Origin: Amyelois transitella
Lineage: Eukaryota > Arthropoda > Insecta > Lepidoptera > Pyralidae
Assembly (NCBI RefSeq): GCF_032362555.1
Contig: NC_083512.1
Location: 6,002,001-6,066,000 of the forward strand
Length of the DNA stretch: 64,000 nucleotides
Direction: 5' to 3'
In this document: one piece after another, positions 1-11,000 of the stretch
How positions within the stretch are numbered: position 1 is the first letter of the stretch
Layout: each line of letters starts with the position of its first letter
Made by a program: the position numbers and the translations under genes
The notes under the pieces: model-generated
What the model saw: only the letters and a program-made list of their open reading frames with translations
The model's database searches: none
What the model was told of the DNA's origin: nothing

Positions 1-328
1 CTTTTACTACACAAACATAATATTAATCCTTATGATTAAAAGTTATTTCAAAATGCACGCTCCAAATTATTCATTGTACGAGTAACTAGAACGTTGGTAC
101 CGTTGATGGTCGAATGGATACAGTGTCTTTGTTAAAAGCGAGTGGAAGCACTTTAGTTGATTTCAAAGGACGATATTTTTAGTGTTGGTTAGTAAACAGT
201 AAATTGCCAGCGGGTTCTTTCGCGTGAATTTCCCTTGGGAACAGTAAACAAATATTTTGCGTACTCCGAACTATATAGGAACGCCATTTAAGTACATATT
301 TAATTTTAGCAGGACTACACAATCCTTA
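1..328. other. Left edge, no gene recognised
   Basis: AT-rich sequence without a convincing reading frame on either strand. It could be distal upstream DNA of Gpdh1 or part of a neighbouring locus. Nothing else is supportable. Confidence 0.5.
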
Positions 329-1017
329 TCTACACTAATATTATAAAGAGGAAAACTTTGTTTGTTTGTTTGTTTGGTTGTAATGAATAGGCTCAAAAAC
401 TACTGGACCGATTTTAAAAATTCTTTCACCATTCGAAAGCTACATTATCCACGAGTAACATAGACTACTTATATTTTCTTTTGGAAAAAAATAGGGTTCC
501 GTAATATATTTGGATTTTTCGAACACAAACTGAAAAAAATCACTTATTTTGCGTACGCTGCCTAAACTACAAAAGATAGAACCATAAAATGTTTTAATTA
601 TTTGTAGATCTTATAAATATCTACAAAAAAGTCCGCGACACACTATACCTATCTATGTCGAGTGAGGCACAACAACCACATTTTTATTTAAAAATCTTGA
701 ATTTTTTTTGGTCAACATTTAAACGCGTTTTTTTTACTCATGCTATTAATCCTTATCAAAATAAATAAATTTTATCAACAAGTACAGTTTATGTAGATAA
801 TATTTGGTCTTTGAATGATTAAAATTGGACGTTTGGTTTTGAAGTTGTGGTGAAATTAAAATATTACGATTTCTGCTGCACGGCCCGGGACTGCAGGCAG
901 AAGTGACACTTTTGCCGGGACTTAGTTAGCCGCTTTTCAGGCGGTCCTTTAGTTAGTTTTAATAGAGATATATTTAGTATGGGCTGTGCATCCGTGCGAA
1001 GCCGGGGCGGGTCGCTA
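329..1017 (+). mobile_element. Helitron-like non-autonomous element
   Basis: The block begins TCTACACTAATATTATAAAG after an A and ends GGCGGGTCGCTAG before a T. This is the TC...CTAG organisation with A|T insertion that is characteristic of Helitrons. The interior is non-coding and includes (TTTG)n near the 5' end and a GC-rich 3' end. The same termini are very common in Lepidoptera. I did not find a clear 3' subterminal hairpin, so the class is likely rather than certain. It lies about 1 kb upstream of the Gpdh1 start codon. Confidence 0.65.
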
Positions 1018-1217
1018 GTAATTCATAAAGAGGTGAAAAAAGGACAGACCTACATGCAATAGCCATTGGTTGAGTGGATAAAGCATGTGCGCTAACAAAC
1101 AAAGAAACTGAAAACGATATTAAAATAGTGTCTATCATCCCGGAAAAAGAGGAATGTAACTGCGGGTTTGTGTATGAACGACAATGTACCGAGTTTACAT
1201 TACGGGAAAAGCTATTT

Positions 1218-1335
1218 TATTCACACTACTAATCAAAAGAAAAGGTTTGTATTTTTGTATGCTTATAACGAATTAAAACCAAGGAACTGATTTTAAAATT
1301 CTTTCACTATTAGAAAGCTACATTATTCTAAAGGA
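1218..1335 (+). repeat. Degenerate copy of the Helitron-like 5' half
   Basis: This stretch shares the order 'TTTGTATTTTTG ... ACTGATTTTAAAATTCTTTC ... GAAAGCTACATTAT' with 360-450 of the element just upstream. It is a shorter, more diverged copy, with no end visible. Confidence 0.5.
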
Positions 1336-2036
1336 CTATATGCATATGTATGTTTTGAAATAAATTAGATTTTAGTGTCACAGTTAAATATGCAAACAGT
1401 GCGTGTACAATACATGTATAAGATTAGTAAAAAAATATTCTTTTTAGATTACTTAGTAAAAATTAATGTGATGAAATTTCTTCGCGGGATTTCAGCGAAT
1501 TTCTCCCTCGTAAACAGTAAATAAATACTTTCTACTCCGAAATATGCCCTATTTATTAAGTTGAAAAGCTTTTAAAGCTGCGTTTTTTCGTTAGTTATAT
1601 GTATGGTATGGATATGAAATGTATTTGCAAAGCCCATCTATAATTTGCATGTGGTCGTTAGTTTATGACTTAAAGTCTTAGGTCTATGGTTTTGCCACTT
1701 TAAATGTCACTGTCGATTGTCAATGTTAAATAAGTCATTCGTTTGTCATTGTCTGTGATTTAATGAAGTTAAGAGAGGATTACTGTCAAAATTGTTGCAA
1801 TCAGCAAATTGTTGATATGAAGTTTCTTCTTATCATCTAGCTTCGTAGCTTGAATATAGCTGCTGAGAGTGACCGACACATACATTTTTATTTAGTTTGT
1901 TTGTGAGCGACAAACCGCTGGGTCGCCACTTTACAATAACCAATCTTCGACTATACCCAATACCGATACCACCAGTCGTAAAGTTCAGTGAAACGTAAAT
2001 TTTTGAAGTTAATTTTAATAAATTACTCGTGATATA
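1336..2036 (+). other. Immediate upstream region / 5' UTR of Gpdh1
   Basis: Non-coding sequence before the Gpdh1 start codon. No TATA box at a sensible position was recognised. The last ~180 bases are less AT-rich and contain the motif GTGAGCGACAAACCGCTGGG, so the transcription start may lie there. The start codon context is ATAATGG. Confidence 0.35.
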
Positions 2037-2086
2037 ATGGCAGACCAACCTAAGAGCAGAGTTTGCATTATAGGGTCTGGAAATTG
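2037..2086 (+). CDS. Gpdh1: Gpdh1 exon 1
   Basis: Encodes residues 1-16 and two bases of W17 ([16 protein letters not shown]). It contains the first strand of the Rossmann fold and half of the nucleotide-binding glycine loop. The donor is AATTG|GTAAGC. The ATG is the only one placing this motif in frame. Confidence 0.93.
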
Positions 2087-5000
2087 GTAAGCTTTTTTAT
2101 AATGTTAATATTCACTCTTATTATTTAACCGCACCTACTCAAAACACAAATTTATTAATAACTTGCGACGAAATATGACATAACAAGAATTATTTCGCAT
2201 ATTTAGCAGTCTTTATTTTAAAATTTAATTATTAAGACCTTCCCACTCCTTGATTATGGTCATAGGCTGAGTCCCTTTTAGGGCAACCTCAACCTCCCAA
2301 GGAAACGCGCCATTGGGATAAATCATGTTTTCATTTATTTGTTTATTATAATAAATATTTCATAATATGTCTTTTGAAATAAGAATGTTGTAAGGGACAC
2401 TTGTGTCCTTGGATATTTTTTTTTGTTTGTTATATAGTTACTTACTTTAACACTTTATTTACTTCATAATTCAATGAGATCAAAAATTGCTTTGTTGGTT
2501 TTTAAAGATTAACTTTAGAAATTTCAGTCATAAGAAAATTTATATGTCTATAAATAAAATACTCTCTTCTTTCTCCTGCCTGCTAATAGCGGGTACCTAC
2601 ACACTCATTAATTATTATTTTTTATAATGTGATTATTTAAAATGATTTGATAAACTTAATAATATTATTGATTTCATTTAGGGACCTACTATAGGTAAAA
2701 TGTTTCCAACATAATATTTTGTCACTGAGACTTTTGTATTTGAAAGATTTTTTAATTGTAGGGGTTCAGCTATTGCCAAGATTGTTGGCAGAAATGCGGC
2801 CAGACTGCCAAACTTTGAAGATAGGGTCACCATGTGGGTCTATGAAGAAATCATTGAGGGAAAAAAACTTACAGAAATAATTAATGAAACTCATGAAAAT
2901 GTTAAATATCTTCCAGGGCACAAACTGCCCCCAAATGTTGTAAGTATTAGTTTTATTTCTTAAGAATAATGACAAAATATGACCAAATAGACCACTAGAT
3001 CTAGTGATTTCAAATTTCCCATTAAGGTTAATGAATCTTCATTCTATAAAGATAGGTAAAGTAAATCCTGTTAAATTCCTCGTCCTTAGACCACTAATGT
3101 AGTCTTAATACATACATACATACATACATACATAAAATCACGCCTCTTTCCCGGAGGGGTAGGCAGAGACTACCTCTTTCCACTGTAGTCTTAATATTAG
3201 TTTGTATTTTCTATAATTAATATTATTTTCATTTGAAGTGTAAAGGTTTTGTTTTGTAAGGTAAAGTATTTGTTTACTTTCAATAGCACATGAATTTGAT
3301 GGCTGTACCTATTTCATACACAGTTATTACCTGTTTTTGGAATATTGTTCCAATGATATTCTGTGTTAATTTTCCTATGAGGCTTGGCTAGACAATACAA
3401 TCATTTTTTATAGCCTATTTAGTGTCCCACTTCTGGACAAAGGCTTCCCCTTTCTCCCTCTTTAAGTCCTAACTAATAATTACGCAAATTTTCCTATGTT
3501 TGGTTCAACACAGATTGAGTGTATTCCAGAATTTTATAATGAAAAAAATTATGAGATTTTAGTCTGTATTATCTGTATCTGTACTAAAATTCATCATTAT
3601 CGGTTTAGTCGTTTCGGCGGAATCGAAACATACAACTAAACACTTTCCCATTCATGATAACGTAGACAGTAAACAACTGTCAAGGTGGCGGCAATGAGAC
3701 ATGTGGCATATGTGCAGTCAGTCTATTTGTGTCTTACTACCATATGTGAGCCATTTCATTGCCAATGTCATCAGCCGTACTTTGTTATATAATAAAGATC
3801 GCAAATGAAATGAGAACAATTGTACTGTAAATAACAAATTTGAAATAAAAGCACATCATGAGATAAATGTGCCATGTGGCATTAATACAAAAAAGCTCCA
3901 TCATACTAACACTGTTGTCTAAAAGACTCTGTCAACCCACATGGGATAAAGACATGATTATTAGGATGTATGTATGATGAGAAAAATATGACTTAAATAT
4001 TCATGTACTTTGCCGTTTGTCTTTATGGGAAAGTCTAAAAATATTTCAAGGTCGGCATCGCACGTAAAGGCCGTCATAAACGAAACTGTAATATATATTA
4101 ATATATCGAGCTATAATATGTATTATAACTAGCTCCCACACATGGAGGCAAATCTATTCTATAAAGTTTAGGGATGGGCTTTAAATAACGGAAATTGTTT
4201 TCACAACACTGTAGTCGAGCAACAATGGAAAAATAGCGCGTGACTTTGACAATGATGGTGTTGGATACTATCTGTTAGTGTGTCTGTATGCATCTTTAGG
4301 TAGGTTTTTTTCATTGGAATAATTTATTTTGTTTTGTATATGAAATACCGCAAACTAACTTTGAAGACGACCGGAGCAGTAGAAATTGAGAGAAAAATCA
4401 GACTTTTTTTCTCTCATCATAAAATAGAAGTTTGTTTGAGGTGTTATTTTTCTGGAAATTCCCACGGGAGTGAAGCCCCGCGCAAAAGCTAGTAATATAT
4501 ATCACGGTTTAGCTTGGTGACGTCACGAAGATTTGAAGCTGCGTGTGGTCACTCGAAATTAGCATAAAAGATATTAATATACCTTGCCATAAAATATAGT
4601 AATATTAATTATAGCTTTGTGTGTGTCGGCCCTAATACGTTGATGTTGTTACCATAATGCCGGTTTTCTTAATGTTTTGATTACGTAAAAAATATTAAAT
4701 GCATACATAGGTGTAATCACGTCTTTATCCCTTGGAAGGCCACATATGCTAATGATTGATAATATTTAGATTTAGTACAAGATCCTTACGTACAATGAAG
4801 CCAACAAGCACCGAAATGTCACGCACTCGATCGCGACACCAGAGATTTCGAGAGGTGCAAACATTTCCCTATCCTAGGGTAACCTACTGCCACAATGCTT
4901 CGGGGCCTGGGGCCCTTTATCTATAACTACCATTAACTACGCCAACACAGTCTCTCCTCGAAACCCATGCTTTTAATTAATCAATTAAATAATGTCACTC

Positions 5001-8000
5001 TCTTGTTTTTTTTGTTTTAACGTCACCTGTTACATCAAAATTTGCTACAGTTATTAAATTTGTTTCTATTATCTCTTCTTGATAAGATAACATTTTATTT
5101 ACATTTGAAAAGAATTACTGTGGAAACTTACCATTAAATTATGTGTATTATGACTTTTGCGTAATGAATGTCATGAGCCCATGACTTGATTATTATCTTT
5201 TCCCAAATAACTTACGACTTTTTATCGGCTGATAAGTAAAATTAGTTATGGGAACTTTCAAAAGTTATGTAATTGCGAGAGAGACTTCTACTTTTAATAT
5301 AATAACGCGATAATACCTATATTATTTGCTACAGGTTCGCGATATTCACTTCATGTACATTAGTCCAAAGTATCATATATGATGCTGATATTTTAATTAT
5401 AGTATTATGTTTAGGTGGCCATTCCCGAAGTAGTTGATGCAGCGAAAGATGCCGACCTCTTAATCTTCGTAGTGCCCCACCAGTTCGTCAGAACCATTTG
5501 CTCCACACTATTGGGTAAAATCAAGCCCACGGCTGCAGCTCTTTCGTTGATAAAGGTAATTATAATTAAAAATATTTTTTTTATTATATTTTTAGAGCTT
5601 TAATAAAGAATTAGATCACTTAATTCACACACATGCATTCTCATTACTCGTAATTTTCAATACTGACATAAACAGGCCGTCTTTACGGTACCTCAGTTCC
5701 TGCTGATGACCCGCAATAAAACTAAAAAGCGACAAACTTTATTTTATAAACTAGCTGTTGCCCGCGACTTCGTCCGCGTAAAGTTCGAGTTGAATCTTAA
5801 TCATACAGTGAGATACAGACAGACAGACAAAAAATGTAAAAACAACATTTTCTATCCGTTTCAGTCAAAATATTGAATGTACAGACAAAATATTTTTACC
5901 GTTTTATTACATGTAGTAATTTGATTTCGTTGGGACTCGAACTTGGACCGCCAACTTTACAGTCTCACGCGCTAACCACTGGACTATCGAAGCCGTTGCG
6001 ATGGTGTCGAAATTAAAGTAGACTACATACATATGGTCACGTCTATATCCCTTGCGGGGTAGACAGCCAACAGGCTTGAAAAGACTGAATGGCCACGTTC
6101 AGCTATTTGGCTTAATGATAGAATTGCGATTCAAATAGTGATAGGTTGCTCGCCCATCGCCTAAAAAATAATCCCAAGTTTGTAAGCCTATCCCTTAGTC
6201 GCCTTTCACTTATATTTATATGTTATAGGTATTATGCTGTCGTTCAATGATAAATGACTTTAAATTTTAAGTTTCGTAACTTATTTGCAGGCAAACTCAT
6301 GCCTTGAATTCATTCAAATGTCGATAACTTTTTTTTAGTGAACCGATTTTGATGAAACAAACTTTAAATGTTATTCTGAGTCAAAACAAAGCAATTGGTG
6401 AAAGTTTCAAGTAAATCGGTTCAGTACTTTCGGAGATAATCGTGATCATACATACAGACAGACAAGAAATTAAAAAAAAATATTTTTGCTTTCTATTAAT
6501 CATTCTAAGTGTCCCTCTATCCATTTCAGCCAAAAATACTAAATGTACAGACAAAATATTTTTACTTTTTAATTATACGAGTATGTATAGATAAATAAAA
6601 TAAATACGGGACAAATTACACAGATTGAGTTAGACTCGAAGTAAGTTCGAGACTTGTGTTACGAGATACTAACTCAACGATACTATATTTTATAATAATA
6701 ATAAATACTTATATAGATAAACATCCAAAACCCAGGCCAATCAGAAAAAAGTTCATTTCTCATCATGCCCTGGCTGGGATTCGAACCCGGGACCTCCGGT
6801 GTCACAGACAAGCGTACTACCGCTGCGCCACAGAGGCCGTCAAATTTGGTTCTTATTAACTTACAAATTTCATAGATAGTTTGATTTATAGATTGTTGAA
6901 GTAGTTTTTGAGAGAAATTGTCACATGTTCCAAGATTAGAGTCCAAAAAACTCGCCAAATCGCAATATGAAGCCATTAAAAATCGTAATGATGTGTTTCT
7001 TATTCAATAGGGATTCGACATTGCGGAAGGCGGTGGCATTGACCTTATTTCGCACATCATCACGAGATGCCTGAAAATCCCTTGCGCTGTTCTAATGGGT
7101 GCCAACATTGCTTCAGAGGTGAGAATATATTTTTAATGAGGGTTATAATTTTACTGATTACATTGTTGTAACGTTTTTGTCTATTTAGAATACGTTGATT
7201 CGTATATTTTTACTAATTTATTAGTATTTTCGCTTATTCATACATCGGTTATATGGAAAACCACGCTTCTTTTGTAAAAAAAAAACTTAAAGGTTCATAT
7301 ATTTATCCCATAATATATTTTATTATATTAAAGGCAAATTTATCTTCGTCTTTACTGAAATCAAAGATGTAATAACAGTAAATAGTTTAGTCTCATTGTG
7401 GTTTTATAAATAAGTCTCAGCTCTTTGCCGCGTGGCTAAAGTGGTCAACCTTGAGACTCGTGCAAATTATACAATAACGAGACGGTAGCGAAGCGAGTTG
7501 ATAAGATTGGATCAGCGGTTTACCGAGCGCATTAACTGACACTACTTCATTCTAGTTGTTACTTCAAATACAATTATTCATGAAAGGTATTTACGTTTAC
7601 TATGTTTGTTGCTGATAACGGTTTATATTTTGTGCCGTAATTAATATATACATACATACTGCCGGTAAAAACCGTTTCGAACCGTGCATGCGCCATGAAA
7701 TAAGTATATGTATTAAGTTTGTATACCTAGTAACCTATTTTTCATAAATAATTTTCGAAGAACATTAATAATTTGAATTGTCCGTTTATATAAGTTCGTT
7801 ATCGACTTATCATTATTATATTTACGAGTGTTGGAACTACGGTTTCAAAAATATCCAATTTGTCCTTGCTCATTAGTATTATATATTATTGATAGATCTA
7901 CGAATGAAATGTTAGTTGTGAGGTCTCAGATCCAGCCTTGTTGAAGTATGGAGGTTAATTAAGCGATCTAATTAAAATGACCGTGCAAAGTTCTCTTCAG

Positions 8001-11000
8001 ATTTACCACTAACGTCTAATTATGATTAATGAACACTTTAATCAAATCCGCTGTTCTGTCCTAATAAGCATAAGATAAGCCATACGAGACATACTTCCGC
8101 GATGCGTTTGCACTCCTAGCGGATAACATAGCCTTTCAACCTTCGAAGTCATTGAAGAAGATACTGGTTTAGTGTGGCCACTTACAAACATGATATAAAA
8201 AAATAAAATTTCTGTCGTCCGTAACATGATTAGTAAAACAAGAACCTATCCTAGATTCATGTTATGATTATCATGTGTGTAGGTATAAATTCTTTATATT
8301 CGACACAGTTTTGACACAGTAATCGTCAATAGTAGCATAGATAAAGTGAAAAGTTCAGACGGACCCCGGGCCCCGAAACACTTCTGTTGAGGGTGCAACC
8401 AGGTACACGCAGAGATGAGAGAGATTAAGTAAAAAGTTCAGGAAAACAGCGTTATAGTTGTAAAATACTTAACTTTAGGATTAATAATACTCTTCTTCTA
8501 TATATTCAGCCATGAAAAATGCGACGTCCTTCGCCGAGTCAGGCAGCAGCCAAATCACTTCACATGTACATGAGCTAGGTCACGAAAAAATACCTTACTT
8601 TCCTTTGTTTTTGATGTAAGCAAATCAATTGAGGTAGTTCCAAATCAAGGTCGAGACTTGTGTTATGGTGTCTACTATATTACCACTTTATATCTCTTAC
8701 GGGGTAGAGAGAGCCAAGTCTTGAAAAGACTGAAAGGCCATTTTCAGCTCTAGGGCTGTATAATGTAATTGAGATTCAAATAGTGACAGGTTGCTAACCC
8801 ATCGCCTAAAGCCATAAAGGAATAGGCTAATAAACTAACTTGGGATTCTTCTTTTAGGCGACGGGTTAGCAAATTGACACTTAGAATCTCAATTGTATCG
8901 TTAAACCTATCTATCAGCTGAACGTGGCCTATCAGTCTTTCAAGGCTACTGGCTCTGTAGACAGTGCTGCAAGGGATAGAGACGGCATCATATGAATAAA
9001 TAAATAATTTGACCAGGTCGCCGACGAGAAGTTCTGCGAGACAACAATCGGTTGTCGCGATGTGACGCTCGCGCCGATGATGCGCGACATCATCCAGACG
9101 GAGTACTTCAGGGTGGTGGTGGTGGACGATGAGGACGCCGTCGAGATCTGTGGCGCTCTCAAGGTAATTATTTTTGGTTAAACGTGTTTTTTTTCTTATA
9201 CATATATGTAAGTAGGTAAATTGATTTCGTTCCAGTTAAACAATTTTGAATGACACGATAAGGAACAGCGTGATAGGATTTTTGTGATGTGAAAAAAGAT
9301 ATAGTGACAGAAGAAAAACAATCTAAGCATTCCTAACTGAACCATCTAGGTTTGGTCATGTGGGAAAGATGAATAAAAGCAGGTTGATTAAGCAAATATA
9401 TTACTTATAAATAAATGTCTTTATAAAACTTGCAGTGATTATTCGATGCATATGCTCCTATTGATCATAGTTAATGAAAAACTTTTATGTTACTTGTATT
9501 ATAATAAAAGCAATATCTCAAAGTTTAGCGTTGAATAATAGATATTCAGTTATCGTAGTCCAAACACTGTACCTACTTGATAATAGTTATAAATATGATG
9601 ATAAGTTAAAAGCGGTACGTTATCACTATCAATATTAATGCGAGCACACTGTTTATCGCAAATATAGCTAATGATTGAGAATGCATGTAAACACATGCTA
9701 TTCGTATCCTGGTAGCAAGTATTGTAATAAATCTTAGATAATTACATTGCATATTGATAGATAAATTGACTCGTAAACAAAGAAATTAATATATGTATGT
9801 ATAAACTAGCTTAGTTTATAGGATTCCTAACAATGTGTTTATTCGAATTTAAAAAGATAAAGGTACTTTACTTTAGAAAAGAATAAAAAAAGATTACTTT
9901 GTCGTCCCCATTTAGGTATATATGCTTATATATAGGTATATTGAAATAGATTTTCCTTATTCTCTTGCATGTTTTATTTGTCTTCTAAAAAAGTAAATAT
10001 TGCTGTTTTAATGTCCTTATACTGAAGTTTCTAATATTCTTATACTGAAGTGTTTGGTACACTTGTAATGACACATATGGTAAATCAAGACTAGACTTTC
10101 CGCAAATGCGTAGGAACTTGCTGTATTATGTTTGAATTAAATTAAAAGTTTATTGACACCGCTGTTGCACATGATAATTTATGTTAATTATTCTTTTAAA
10201 GTATATGCCACTAATGTTAAGTTTTCGTAAGAGTTGATACCGCAGTACAAGTTGCGGCTTAGAATTACAACATTTATTTTTATGGAATATCCACCTTCAT
10301 AAATGTTTGCAGATAGGTATAATTCTTAATTGTTCATGGTCATGAATAGAGAACATTGAATTGTTTCGCTTTTTATGTGTATTTGAATATAAAAACAGTG
10401 GATTTAAAATTTTTAAACATTATGTTCAAAATATCTGATCTTAAAGGATAGCTACAAAATTACTACCAATGTATATAAATTGTAGGCTTACAAGTTTTAT
10501 TTCCGCATAGTTGATGGCAGTATCGGAATAATAATACCCACAGCCATGTTCGCACGACCTACCTACGATATTATATTGCAAGTATTCACTTGCAATATAC
10601 AGACATTCGTCTGTTACAAATAATATTGTAATGGTGCAAATAAGCCGCTTTATTTAATTATTTATCAAAACTATGATACTTATTTAATGGTCTCATAATG
10701 CTATGCTTAGCCTATTGCTTTTGAAGTGTAGCTGAGATGACTCTTTTCTCTTAATTTTACTGTAAAAGTACTGGTCACTGAAGCCATGTAGAATCCGGTA
10801 ATGAAACATTACCAAAAGATCAAGCGAATCATTGACATGTGCGTGCACATACGAAAAGAGTTACGACTACACAATTTACTATGTTATTTTTCTTTATAAT
10901 CTTAATTTATATTGAAGCGGTTCTTTATTTTAATCAAATCATCTGTGAGGATTTTACCCGAAGAATTATATACATACCGATTTTAAAATAGGAAGAAGTA

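Larger units (their letters stand above)
5750..6580. mobile_element. Nested transposon remnants in Gpdh1 intron 3
   Basis: An outer lepidopteran repeat starts with the phrase GCCCGCGACTTCGTCCGCG (about 5760) and resumes at about 6290-6470 (ACCGATTTTGATGAAACAAAC, AATCGGTTCAGTACTTTCGG). It is interrupted by a tRNA-like SINE piece and by a GTGCCGTG-family fragment. The phrase AATGTACAGACAAAATATTT occurs twice, about 660 bases apart (5876 and 6541). Confidence 0.55.

Noticed and set aside
6770..6841. tRNA gene on the minus strand
   Set aside because: Box A and box B are present, but the cloverleaf arms do not pair properly and near-identical copies with the same 3' tail show it is a SINE head. 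The same applies to 21618 and 44870-44921.
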